Assembly (NCBI GenBank): GCA_024760905.1
Contig: CM045746.1
Span: forward strand, 4,184,001-4,248,000
From: Plotosus lineatus
Taxonomy: Eukaryota > Chordata > Actinopteri > Siluriformes > Plotosidae
DNA: 64,000 bases
Reading direction: 5' to 3'
The notes under the pieces are model-generated. The model saw only the letters and a program-made list of their open reading frames with translations, had not been told where the DNA came from and did not search any database. How positions within the stretch are numbered: position 1 is the stretch's first letter; the number at the start of each line of letters is the position of its first letter. The translations under genes and the position numbers were made by a program. Positions 9,601-19,425 of the stretch are shown here, one piece after another.

Positions 9601-12600
9601 GAAATGTCTGAAGTCCAGTGTCAAGTACCCACAGTCAGTAATGGTCTGGGGTGCCATGTCAGATGCTGGTGTTGGTCCACTGTGTTTTATCAAGGGCAGG
9701 GTCAATGCAGCTAGCGATCAGGAGATTTTGGAGCACTTCATGCTTCCATCTGCTGAAAAGCGTTATGGAGATGATTCCATTTTTCAGCACGACCTGGCAC
9801 CTGCTCACAGTGCCAAAACCACTGCTAAATGGTTTACTGACCATGGTATTACTGTGCTCAATTGGCCTGCCAACGCTCCTGACCTGAACAGCATAGAAGA
9901 ATTTTGGGTTTTCATGAACTGTATGCCAAAATCATCAGTATTAAAGCAATAAAAGACCTGAAATATTTTAGTTGGTGTGCAATGAATCTAAAGTATATTA
10001 AAGTCTAATGTTTCAGTCCATTCCAGAAAATAATGAACTTTATCACAATATGCTAATTTTTTGAGAAGGACTAGTATATTTACAAATAAGATTATATTTT
10101 ATGTGTGTAAGATGCCAAGAGGCACATTGTGTGGAGGAAATATGCATATCTTTTTTTTTTTTTTTTTTTTTTTTTTTTGTAATGGAAGTGTAATTAAAGG
10201 TGCAGAGGATTCGCGCTGCCTGCCATCTCTTTTTTGAAGGGTCGGATTCGTGCGACCTGTGTATTATTTGCTGGGTTTTTCTTTGCAAAAAGTGGTGGAT
10301 TCGCGTAACATGTCATCATTTTACATTTTTTCTTTGTAGAAATGGCACAGAGGCGCATGATGTGAGCAAAAAACAGTTTCTTGAGCTGCTCGAAAACGAG
10401 TGAAAAGAACATCATTGCCTCCAAAGCTGTTCGCTCATATTCAAGCGACTCTGAAAGTCAAAACTTTTCTCCAAGACCACGAATACAGATCATTCACCTG
10501 GAGTTCTACTGACTACTTCTGCAAACATGCGCATTCCAGTTCAAATTTATTCAATTCCCTTCAAAGTGCAATTTGCGTATACATTCGGACATGATTGCAT
10601 ACGTGTGAGTGAGGTCAATTCAACTGGGCTCCTGAGGGATTGAAGTGTCTCCCTTTCATATGATTGTTTAATGTTTGTTTAATTAAGAATGTTGTTCATG
10701 TGTTTGAGAAGTAATTTTTCATGTTCAGTCAGTGTGTGTTGCATGAGAGTGAATACAGTAATGTGGTAATGATGGATAATGAATTGAGACATGATGAAGT
10801 TCATTGAAAATATGAAAGTGGTTCTGTTGTGCACCACCGACAGAAATTTGACACCCTTCAGGGACACTTTACATACCATAGTTTAGTTAAGAATTCAATC
10901 AATATTTAAAAATGATCATTATTGCTGTTCTTTTTATTGCTGTTGTTGTTATTATTGCTGCTGGGGCAGTGGTGGTCTAGTGGATGGGGCGCAGGATTGC
11001 TGATCCTAAGGTTGGGGGTTCGAGTCCCCACAGGGTTGTCACTGTCTCCCCAGTGTAGCTAACTGGGTTAACAAAGGTGGGCCATGTATCTCACTGTCAA
11101 TGGTGTGAGGCATGTAAAAGAACCATTGCTGACTTTCGTAAAGAGTAGCTGCAAAGCCGTCAGCGTGTTTCTGTCCCGTGTTAAAGGGTTGTGACAGGAA
11201 GGGCATCCGATGTAAAAACCTCTGCCAAACCAAATGTGCGAATCAGATGATTCGCTGTGGCGACTCCCGAGAAAAGGGGAAAAAGCCGAAAGGTAGAAAG
11301 AAAGTTGTTATTATTGCTGCTGTTATTTTTATAATTATTGTTGTTGTTATTATATTTAAATAAGTTGTTACATCTGATTTATCTTCACTTTTCTCCTCGT
11401 CCTTCTCTCTGTCTCTCTTCCTGTCTCTTTTTGTCTGTCACCTTTCCCTCTCTTTCTGTCTGCCTTTCTCTGTGCTTCTGTTTTTCTAATCTCCTTTTCT
11501 GTCTGCCTTTGTCCTGCTCTCTGTCCCTTTTCTCATTTTCTCGGTCCCTATTTCTGTCTCCTTCTTTTCATCTGTCTGTCTCTTATTCTATCTGTTTCTC
11601 ACTTTACATCTCTCTCTTTGGCTGTCTGTCTTTTTGTACTGTCTCTTACTCGCCGCCTCTTTTTCTGGCTGTCACTCACTTGACATTTCTCTCTCCATTT
11701 TCTCTCTCTCTCTCACTCTCTCAGGTGTGGCAGCACTGTGACTGCATGCGTTCGGAGGCTGAGGTGGAGCATTATCTTTGTGAACAGTGTGATCCTCGGC
11801 CAGTGGACCGAGTACGTCACTTTTTTAAGCACACTGCCATTTTTAAATCCTCAGAATCTTCCATCATATTTCAGTTCCTGTTCATTGTTCCCGTGTAGGA
11901 GGTCCCTATGGTGCCTCAGCCTAGTTACGCACAGTCAGGATCCATCTACTATATCTGCCTTCTCCGAGACGAGCTGCTGTTACACCAGGGTGTGTGTGTG
12001 TGTTGTTATGTAATATGTTCTGGATAAATAAGTAATTGAAGTTATGTCTTTGTATTATACCACACATTTCACATGTATGTGTGTGTTTGTTCAGGAGATT
12101 GTGTGTACCTGATGAGGGACAGCAGGCGTACTCCAGAGGGCCAGCCACTGCGCCAGTCCTATCGTCTCCTGTCCCATGTCAACAGAGACAAATTGGACAT
12201 CTTCCGCATTGAAAAACTTTGGAAAAATGAAAAGTGAGCTGTTTAATTTTCTAGCCATGCACTGATTTGTTTTAATACTAGAAACAACCAGAACAAGTCA
12301 TATTATAATGCTTGCTCCATCCTGGGATGATGAGGGGCCACATTGTAGTCTTGATTAGCATCCGTTATAAACTAAAACTCTGTGTGTTCCTCTGCTTTGA
12401 TGGTGGTGCCTCTATGTCTCTTTACATCTCTTTCTAGCCTGCAATTCATTAAATTCTCTTGTGATTCAGGTGACAATGCCTCCTAGAGGACATAACTCCA
12501 CAATAATACAAAAACACAGCCAATCCCGTGTTTATTTTCCCCCTTTCCTTCAGTGGTGAGCGATTTGCTTTTGGTCATCATTATTTCCGACCTCATGAGA

Positions 12601-12803
12601 CGCACCACTCACCCTCACGTCGCTTCTACCATAACGAGCTGTTCCGTGTGCCGCTGTACGAGATCATCCCTCTGGAGGCAGTGGTAGGAACGTGCTGTGT
12701 CTTGGACCTGTACACCTACTGCAAGGGTGAGACACACGTCCTGTGATTATAAACACACCACAGGACATTGCAACGGAGACTGTTTCACACACACACTCTT
12801 ACC

Positions 12804-12848
<45 letters not shown>

Positions 12849-13333
12849 CCCCCCCACCTTGGTGGCAGGTCGACCGAAAGGGGTGAAGGAGCAGGACGTG
12901 TACATCTGCGACTACCGGTTGGACAAATCTGCTCATCTGTTTTATAAAATCCACCGCAACCGCTACCCAGTGTGCACCAAATCCTATGCCTTCAACCACT
13001 TCCCCAAGAGACTCACCCCCAAAAGGGACTTCTCCGTACGTTTTCTCTTCCTTTGGCTTCCTTTAGTTTAGTTCATTTACAGGGCATGAGATTCTGTGTA
13101 GTACTTGAAGATTTATCCATCTTGTCACCCATCTCCCACTATGAGACAAATGCGATTTGGTAATCCAGTAACAATTCTACACTCAGTCTCATTCAGTGAT
13201 GCAGAACAAGGCTGTAGCTTTCCGTCTGGAAAACATTTAACCATTTCATGATATTAATTTAGGTTTATATTGTGAGCTGTATTGTTTCTTATACCTCTTT
13301 TAATCCTGTCCTCTACTGAGACTTTTATAGAGA

Positions 13334-13384
<51 letters not shown>

Positions 13385-15718
13385 TCTCCCTCTCCATGTC
13401 ATGAGTAATCGTCTGACTGTGTAAATTATATTTATGTACCACTTGGGGGTGATATAGAGACGTTAACGCACTCACTCGCCCTCAGCAGGACACTTTTTTT
13501 CTATCTGCTATTTCCCCTGAACCGTTCACTGGAATTCGTGAAACCGTTCTTGGTCAGTAGCTTTTATATAGTATGCATATGTACAACACATACCATATTC
13601 GACGTAATAAGCACCCTGCTCAAATAAGCCCCCCCCCCCAGTGTTTTTGATCTTACGTCTAATAACCGCTCATGTGTACTGCGAGCAAAATGGTAGCTCA
13701 AACTTGCCAATTTTATTTGATCAGTCTCTGTAATGGTAAAATGAAGCATTCACTGCCTGTAAAAGTGAGTTTACATGGTATTTCAAGACCCCCTGCCACT
13801 GGGGAATGTCTATAATTTTCATCAATAACAACACATTTGATTGTTCCGCTGTGCTTTAAAAAACAGGAAAATATTTTGCTGTGCTCTCTTGGTAAATGTC
13901 CAACAAGATGAACTGTTAGAAACTGCTTCAACAAAACTATGGGATGCTCTGAATGAATGGAGCGATGAACCAGACATGGACTTATCAGAAAGTGATGACG
14001 AGTATTTTTCACTCAATTCTCCTGCTCACTAACTTCATAAATTTAAGCATGTTCCTGGCCATGTGCTTTTAAACGTGCCATGTGCTAAAGTTGACAATCA
14101 TGTTGATTGGCTCGATTTTACATATGGGGAAAATAGTTAAAGGAACAGCACCATGAGGGAAAATTAAAGGGTCTTTTTTTTAGTTATGCTGTTTTCTGTT
14201 TATTTTCAGCTTTCATGTACATAGTTTGGTTGATACCACAAAATGAATTACACAAATACCAGTAAAACTCTTTTATTGTTCTGTCGTTATTCATGTTTTC
14301 CACCTCTATGGTAATAAGCACTTACTGTTCCACTCCACTGGTAATCATTTTAATAAGCGCCCACCTACTCCTTTTCTTTTCTTTTGTTTTTTTTTTTTTT
14401 TTGTGCCCTGGGCACTTATCACGTCGAATACGGTATTACGTTTTAGTGTTTCAAGGACCAACACTTAAGGATCATTGTCCTTTTGCGTTGCCGTGTATCA
14501 TAATACGGACTTGTAATTGTCTGCAAAGTCAACTTACATCAGTCAACTTTTCACAGAATCTTATTTGCATAAATATACTATGGTGCACCTTTTACTTAAT
14601 TATTGTATTAAATGAACTTTTCTTTTCCACTTCTTCACATTCTTAATAAACAGCTCCTTCTACATCTGTGAAAGAATTTTAACGAAACAGAATCTTAGGG
14701 CATGGACCTTGCAAACAAATAATTCTGAATGAATTTAATTGTGTTAAAAGTTCATTTCATTCCTGTTCCAGCGATAACAAATTTAGCTGTGTTCATAGAA
14801 AAAGAACATTTACATAAATAAAGAATAATGATTGTTTAAATCTCTGGCTTTGTATTTGCTTGTCATTATTGTTCTGATTATAAAGACAACAAGGTTTTCT
14901 TTAAGCTTTCTTTTCGTCCTCAGTTTGATGATCGTAGCCATGTTTTGGCTTTAGTTAGAGTTCAGTCAATACAGATTGTATTTGCTGTGTATTCATTTGC
15001 AAATAAATTACATTTCTCTCTTTCGCTCTCTCTTTCTCTCTTCCTGTCACCCCCATTACCCCCAACATCTCACTTTCTCTCATTCTACATCATGTAGCCT
15101 CATCATGTCCCTGACAACTACAAGAGGAACGGAGGGCGTTCAGCCTGGAAAACTGAACGCTCCAAAGGTGTTGGGGCTTGTGATGAAGATCCTTCCCCCA
15201 GCAGGTCATGTGACCAGCTGTCCTTCTCAAGAGATGCAGAAGGAGGAGACATAGAAGGTTGTAACCCTGAGGAGTCATCTGCCGCCACTACGCTCCCAGT
15301 AGTCACACTGTCGCAGGAGCAGAGCAGGGTCGGCGAGAATGGAGATGAGGAGGAGGTAGAAGAGTTAGGTGAGGAGGAGAAGAGGGAGGCAGAGGAAAGC
15401 AGCGCAGAAAAAGGAGGGGCAGAGACAACATCACTGTCCTCTTCACCTCTGCGTTTGGCTGTTTTGGGCCGGAGGGAAGCGCAGAGGGATCGCCTCAACA
15501 AGATCCTATTGGTTCTCCTGCATCGGAATCCCAGCAAAAATGGTGTGAGAGTAAAAGCATCATGAGAGTAGAACATCTTTTTCCACAGTAAACTAATGCT
15601 GGCTGTTTTGTTTTTCTGTCTGGCAGTTATAGACGTTACTTATCTCCTTGAGGAGGGCTCTGGACGACGCCTGCGCAGACGTACGCTTGGACTGAGCGAC
15701 TTTGTGAGCAGGAAGTGA
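6397..15718 (+). CDS. ash1l: ash1l, C-terminal eight coding exons (bromodomain end, PHD, BAH)
   Basis: ASH1L is a nuclear histone H3 lysine-36 methyltransferase of the Trithorax group. This window holds only the C-terminal 480 residues; the SET domain lies upstream. Joined exons are 6397-6645, 11725-11811, 11899-11989, 12095-12233, 12554-12726, 12869-13035, 15098-15542 and 15627-15718. All junctions have GT/AG and phases agree (1443 coding bases including the stop). In order: the last bromodomain helix ([19 protein letters not shown]), a PHD finger ([12 protein letters not shown] ... WQHCDCM ... [10 protein letters not shown]), the BAH domain ([14 protein letters not shown] through [18 protein letters not shown]), the motif [21 protein letters not shown], a variable acidic stretch ([12 protein letters not shown]), and the conserved end [20 protein letters not shown]. 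No stop or frameshift was seen, so the gene looks functional. Confidence 0.96.
7207..7315. repeat. Unclassified dispersed repeat, copy 1
   Basis: About 110 bp similar to 55307-55425: both contain TTACCTGTTAGAG, TTTATTAATTAAACCT, TTATTTTGGATGCA and AAGATCAGCTTT. No ends or coding sequence recognised. Confidence 0.7.
7974..8390. repeat. GC-rich repeat units flanking the mib1 fragment
   Basis: Three imperfect copies of a unit of about 45 bp (CCACAAATGTGG, then CCGCCGAGTGTGGGCGG): about 7974-8019 on one side, and about 8264-8330 and 8326-8390 on the other side, of the mib1 piece. They are far more GC-rich than the surrounding intron. Confidence 0.75.
8020..8130 (+). pseudogene. mib1: mib1 C-terminal RING finger fragment inside a transposon
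   Basis: 37 in-frame codons starting [12 protein letters not shown], then [15 protein letters not shown] and ending KAIERRILL. This is the last RING finger of Mind bomb 1, the E3 ubiquitin ligase that acts on Notch ligands, as I know the vertebrate protein. The Cys/His ligands in the fragment (C-x-H-x2-C-x2-C ... C-x2-C) are kept, but the first Cys pair, the final Tyr and the stop are missing and one Arg is Trp (CPICWKA). It is not a gene: it sits between GC-rich repeats in a MITE within an ash1l intron. The real mib1 must be elsewhere. Confidence 0.82.
8815..10074 (+). mobile_element. Tc1-type transposon, copy 2 (53-bp deletion lineage)
   Basis: Complete ends: CTATTCCTTCTCAAAA at left, TTGAGAAGGACTAG at right, with TA duplications at 8813-8814 and 10075-10076. 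It carries the internal 53-bp deletion at GTGGACT|GGGCTACAGG (about 9407) shared with copies 4 and 6. It also has a second deletion joining the DLNSIEEF region directly to the right inverted repeat. Confidence 0.93.
9144..9908 (+). pseudogene. Tc1-like transposase, multiply disabled
   Basis: Starts [16 protein letters not shown] replaces Arg in the helix-turn-helix (SE-stop-IGCS), the 53-bp deletion shifts the frame, and the C-terminus after the third catalytic position is lost. FSDESKF and [11 protein letters not shown] are still readable. Confidence 0.9.
10964..11303 (+). mobile_element. tRNA-headed SINE with RTE tail (tail A)
   Basis: 340 bp, bounded by a perfect 19-bp target duplication (10945-10963 and 11304-11322). 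The head has an A-box-like TGGTCTAGTGG and a B-box GGTTCGAGTCC (pol III promoter). The body contains AAAAGAACCATTGCTGAC. Near 11190-11245 is a block resembling the RTE 5' region (GGAAGGGCATCCG.GTAAAA). It ends with the RTE 3' tail (GATGATTCGCTGTGGCGAC, then AAAAGCCGAAAGG). Its clean ends make it the reference copy. Confidence 0.93.
11400..11724 (+). repeat. Pyrimidine-rich intron end
   Basis: More than 300 bases dominated by CT/TTTC/TGTC motifs leading into the 3' splice site at 11724. It yields a long open frame with no relation to a protein. Confidence 0.85.
11725..11811 (+). CDS. ash1l: ash1l exon: second half of PHD finger
   Basis: 87 bp, 29 codons from VWQHCDCM to CDPRPVDR, phase 0 on both sides, donor GTACGT. 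It completes the zinc ligands of the PHD finger. Confidence 0.96.
11899..11989 (+). CDS. ash1l: ash1l exon: PHD-BAH linker and BAH start
   Basis: 91 bp, starting [14 protein letters not shown] after a GTGTAG acceptor and ending [11 protein letters not shown] in phase 1. The donor is the first GT of a GTGTGTGTGTG run. Confidence 0.95.
12095..12233 (+). CDS. ash1l: ash1l exon: BAH domain, part 1
   Basis: 139 bp coding [19 protein letters not shown] through IEKLWKNE, ending in phase 2 before GTGAGC. Confidence 0.95.
12554..12726 (+). CDS. ash1l: ash1l exon: BAH domain, part 2
   Basis: 173 bp coding [20 protein letters not shown] through [10 protein letters not shown]. Acceptor CCTTCAG, donor GTGAGA, phase 1. 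Confidence 0.96.
12869..13035 (+). CDS. ash1l: ash1l exon: BAH domain end
   Basis: 167 bp coding [20 protein letters not shown] through LTPKRDFS. The acceptor follows a (TC)n run at 12811-12846; donor GTACGT. Confidence 0.96.
13745..13910 (-). pseudogene. HIRAN-like fragment, copy 2
   Basis: The minus-strand frame reads [20 protein letters not shown], then IKCVV and [11 protein letters not shown]. It matches the fragment at 2035-2332 and extends beyond the point where that copy is broken by the LTR. Confidence 0.55.
13911..14032 (+). pseudogene. Pogo-like transposase C-terminus
   Basis: Reads [20 protein letters not shown] and ends SPAH-stop. It shares LDALNEWSD with 2958-3079, showing that the two elements belong to one family. 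Confidence 0.6.
15098..15542 (+). CDS. ash1l: ash1l exon: post-BAH variable region
   Basis: 445 bp, starting [20 protein letters not shown] after a CATGTAG acceptor. It codes a variable acidic, Glu-rich middle and ends [22 protein letters not shown] sequence (seen: [20 protein letters not shown]) in phase 1 before GTGTGAG. The conserved start and end around a divergent middle fit what is known of ASH1L. Confidence 0.93.
15627..15718 (+). CDS. ash1l: ash1l last coding exon
   Basis: 92 coding bases: [20 protein letters not shown] then [10 protein letters not shown] and TGA at 15716-15718. Acceptor CTGGCAG. Confidence 0.95.
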
Positions 15719-16437
15719 TGACATCACTGAAAAACAAACAAACAAAAAACCAGGCAGAGCAAAAGAAGGATGAAGGTATGAGAATGGAGGGATATAAATG
15801 AGTGTAAACGCTCTCCCTTTCACAACATCTGTCCTTCATGATGCTCTAATGTTCCAAAATGAAAGACTAAAGACAGCTGAGTATATGGTGTGTGTGTGCA
15901 CAGGATAGCAGACAGTTATTTTTGCCAGCAATGAGAGAATTATTGCCTTGATGTGTTTTTTTTTTTTAATTAAGTTGCAATGACGAATGAACGTAGGAAC
16001 ATGTTTAAACTTATCGCATATGAACGGTCACGTTACGGGCTTTTCTGTGCTTTTGAGACAAGAGGTCAATGTTTTTTCAAGGTGGTACTACATACAGAAA
16101 GAATGAGGCCTCTGAGAACATACTCGGGGTGGTGGTGGTGGGGGGTCCATACAGGATGTAAGAGGACAAGGAGTCTGAGACCAGCACCTCCTAGTGGATA
16201 GAAAACCCATATTTACTGAGATTTGAGAAGAGGAGCAACATAGGAGGTGCAGTGTCGCACACATATACACTGCCCTGCCAACCAAGGAGGAGGAGAGGAG
16301 GAGAAGAAAGCAAGCGGAGAAAGAGTTAACTGCACTTTTCTAACATGGATGTCATTTGCTCCCAGAAGTGTACACTAACACTCATCACAGTATTAGAAAG
16401 ATGCTGTGGTGGCAAAAAAATACACTCACACACACTC

Positions 16438-16492
<55 letters not shown>

Positions 16493-16812
16493 TACACACA
16501 CACACACAAAACAGATCTTTAAATATGTTTGTTTGTTGCTCCATTATACTGTAATTATATTCAGATCGGCAATGGAGGATGGAAGAAAGGAAGTGTTTCT
16601 TTCCTAAACTTGGAATGGTGGGCCAGAACGCGAGACAGGGTGAGATTGATATAGTGTGTCTTTTTTAAAAGAAAGAAAGAAGTTGTGTAGAGTTGGGTCT
16701 GTGAAATACAGTAGCTGGGTCTGTTTTTTTTTTAACCAGCGCAATGAGATATTTAACCACCAGGGGTGCGCTGACTAACTAACGCCTTAGAATGATGAGC
16801 GAGAGACAGAGC

Positions 16813-16852
<40 letters not shown>

Positions 16853-17266
16853 GTCTGTGTGTGGTTGAGATGCCCTCACTGTATGTCACAGGTCATAAGA
16901 AAAATTTCATAATTTTTTTCTCACAATAAGGAAGGGCTTGATTTGCATTTGAAGGGGTAAAAATGAATGAGTTGACACATGAAATGATACGATCGGACAT
17001 GTCGAAAAGCGAGTGGGTTTTTTTATTTGTATTTTATCCCCCCAGTATTGTGTTTTAAATTTTAAAATTTCAAAATCTTTTGGTCCTAAGTTGGTATGAA
17101 TGAGCTCTCAAACGACAGTGAAAGAAAAAGTAAAGAGATGGGGGGATAACTGACAAGAGAGGATGATGTATATGATGTGCCAAGCTGTGTATATATGCAG
17201 ACGGGAATATGTGAGAGAAATATCTCCAAAAAGCAATATCTTGATCATGGATTTGTGTGCGTGTGT

Positions 17267-17312
<46 letters not shown>

Positions 17313-18120
17313 TGTACAGAACTCAACCCTATATGTATTATTATTAATTATTATTATTATTATTATTATTATTATTGTTATTGTTATTATTACGCCGTTT
17401 GTATTGGCATCATTGTTGATTTAAGCTCGGGGTTTAAGGATGACGCGGCTGAACGTTAAAAATGCGACAACGAAAGAAATGAAATTAAACTCGACATAGG
17501 AGGAGGATGAAATGGACTCAGTGACCCCTGACCTGACAACTGTCATTGTAATTATTAATTTTAATGCTGTTATTATAATTATTATTACTTTTGAAGAGGA
17601 TCTTAAAAAAAACTCCTCGCTACTTTTGCTGCAAAGTGTTGAACACTAAAAAAACAAACCAACATAAAAATCTAAAGATGCTATTTTGGAAAATGGCAGA
17701 AATTAAAGTAAACAAGAGAAAAAGAAACTATCAGCTGACTATCATCTTAAACAAGCTTCCCCCAGTACAAATTTGGGGTTAAAAATAAACACAAACAGCT
17801 CCTTTTCTTCTTTTTTTGTGATAGCGGTCATAATTATGATGCTCGTATTTCTTGTATTTGTGTGTTTTTGTGTGATTTGTTTAGTTATTTTAGACAATCA
17901 CAAAAATAACATGCAAGCGTTGTATATGGACAGACTGACAGACATTTTGTGTTGTGTACAGTTTGTCGAAACTTTTTCCACTCTGGTTAAAGGTTTGTAA
18001 TTATGAATCTAAAGTCATGAAAATGCTGATGGTTTTTACTTTTTTTGTTTTATATTCTATTTGGGTTTTTTCTTTGTTTGTTTTGTTTGTTTTTTAATAA
18101 AAAGCACTACATTGTTGTGA
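15719..18120 (+). other. ash1l: ash1l 3' UTR (predicted)
   Basis: About 2.4 kb from the stop to just after the AATAAA at 18096-18101, followed by a GT-rich stretch. It contains several simple repeats: (CT)n(CA)n at 16436-16510, (GA)n at 16819-16849, (GT)n at 17265-17310 and (ATT)n at 17340-17390. No retrotransposon was recognised here, unlike the introns. The end is a prediction from the signal alone. Confidence 0.7.
18096..18101 (+). terminator. ash1l: Polyadenylation signal AATAAA of ash1l
   Basis: Canonical AATAAA in an A/T-rich context, followed by a TTGTTGTG downstream element. It is the first well-placed one after the dense TTTTG tract. Confidence 0.65.
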
Positions 18121-18800
18121 ATATACCTGCCTGTTGCTCTTACATTTAGCCAAGAATCATGTGATAATTCTTTACTAGGTCATAACTATTGATACTCAAG
18201 TATACAGTCAAAGCATATTTTAATTGTATGGACAGTCAATTAATACATCTGCCAATAAAGTGAATTTTAACTATTGCAGAGAGCATTTACATTTTGTGTA
18301 CTGTTATTTGAATGATGAGGCATGTACGAAATGTGGAGGGTCGTGATAGCATTTAGTGTCTTTATACAGAATGCAGTGTTGTTCAGCAGCAAGAGCTACA
18401 CCTCACAAATGCCGAGTCAAAAGAAATTCACAGATATAAGTATATTGTTGTTTCACCCTGAGCCTTGCCTACAGCATGTAATCATTGTGCCATTGTTTCA
18501 ACAAAATTAATTAATATCACATTTTTTTCCATCCAGTGTCAGGTTCATTTCTCACCTGTGTCTTGAATCAATGAGGGAAAAGTTGAACTACTCCATAAAG
18601 TTTTGTCTAGCATATCCCGAAAACTTTCAATAGGGTCATTACTCTGGGGGGTGGGGTATATGAAAAGGGATTCCTCATGCTTTTGATGCTGGAAAGGGAT
18701 TGTAAGATTCTGTGATTTATAATCTAGCAATGTGGCTCAGTTGCTGCGAGATTGCAGTTTGAGGTTAAATCTGTTTGCATGGGATAAAATGAACTCTTGT
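18121..18800. other. Intergenic, unassigned
   Basis: AT-rich sequence without a recognised gene or repeat. Confidence 0.5.
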
Positions 18801-18919
18801 TTTTTCATTCATTTTCCAAACTGCTTTATGCTGTATTAGCATCACGGAGATACTGGAGCCTATCTCAACCAACTCTGGGTGAAGGTGAGATACATCCTAA
18901 ACAACACGTCAGTATGGCC

Positions 18920-18985
<66 letters not shown>

Positions 18986-19280
18986 TTTAGAGCTTGGCCC
19001 TCCTAGATCTGTCATTCTGCAAAGTCATTGTCACTGCTTGCAGACACTATGAAAGGTCTTTATGACTCACAAAACCATTCACATTCACCATTAGTGGCAA
19101 TTTAAACAGCCAGTTAGCCTAACATTCATGTCCTTGGACAGTGGGAGGAAATCCGGAGTATCCAGAGGAAATCCATGCAAGGAAGGGGAGAGCATACAAA
19201 CTCCATGCAGGAATGCCCTAGGACTTTAATCCAGGTCCTTCTTGCTGTGAGGAGAACATGCCAACCATTACCACTGACCA
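18801..19280. repeat. Common teleost interspersed repeat with (AC)n core
   Basis: Starts CATTCATTTTCCAAACTGCT, continues GAGCCTATCTCAACCAACTC, has an (AC)n run at 18919-18982, then TGGACAGTGGGAGGAAATCC and the CAAACTCCATGCAG and CAGGTCCTTCTTGCTGTGAG blocks. I know this layout as a widespread fish repeat. Fragments also lie at 22205, 23200, 25615, 34500 and 61480. A duplication of about 80 bp (18984-19064 and 19287-19366) brackets its right half. Confidence 0.75.
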
Positions 19281-19379
19281 TTACCATTTTAGAGCTTGTC
19301 CCTCCGAGATCTGTCATTCTGCAAAATCATGTCACTGCTTGCAGACACTATGAAAGGTCTTTACAATGACTGGTTAGAT

Positions 19380-19417
19380 CAGGGGTGTCAAACTCAGGCA
19401 CGAGTTTGACACCACTG
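19380..19417. mobile_element. hAT-type remnant reduced to its inverted ends (38 bp)
   Basis: CAGGGGTGTCAAACTCA and its near complement GAGTTTGACACCACTG stand five bases apart. The flanks are 8-bp duplications GGTTAGAT (19372-19379) and GGCTAGAT (19418-19425), the duplication length expected for hAT elements. All internal sequence has been lost. Confidence 0.75.
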
Positions 19418-19425
19418 GGCTAGAT

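Larger units (their letters stand above)
6646..11724 (+). other. ash1l intron splitting the PHD finger, filled with transposons
   Basis: A 5079-bp intron with donor GTACGT at 6646 and acceptor CTCTCAG at 11724. It contains an unclassified repeat (7207-7315), a Tigger-type element with mib1 cargo (7452-8700), Tc1 copy 2 (8815-10074), a poly-T run (10150-10178), a SINE (10964-11303) and a 320-bp pyrimidine-rich stretch before the acceptor. About 6646-7206 and 10179-10944 show nothing I recognise, except loosely repeated GGATTCG(C/T)G units at 10205-10320. Confidence 0.85.
13593..14433 (+). mobile_element. Pogo-like DNA transposon, internally deleted, complete ends
   Basis: Ends are inverted repeats: CCATATTCGACGTAATAAGC at left and the complement of CCGTATTCGACGTGATAAGT at right, with TA on both sides (13591-13592 and 14434-14435), as expected for pogo/Tigger. 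The 841 bp contain the end of the HIRAN-like frame on the minus strand and the acidic transposase C-terminus on the plus strand, joined by a deletion that removed both gene starts. Confidence 0.82.
13036..15097 (+). other. ash1l intron with pogo-like element
   Basis: Intron of 2062 bp. It holds a (TC)n run at 13335-13378 and the pogo-like element at 13593-14433. The rest (13036-13334, 13379-13592, 14434-15097) shows no recognised feature. Confidence 0.8.

Noticed and set aside
10964..11040. tRNA gene
   Set aside because: A- and B-boxes are present, but the sequence is the head of a SINE with target duplications and does not form a proper acceptor stem by eye.
11338..11898. 186-codon Leu/Ser/Phe-rich frame that could be mistaken for a membrane protein
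   Set aside because: It is the pyrimidine-rich intron end running into ash1l exons in the wrong frame.
15118..15576. 152-codon frame on the minus strand
   Set aside because: Antisense shadow of the ash1l exon at 15098-15542.
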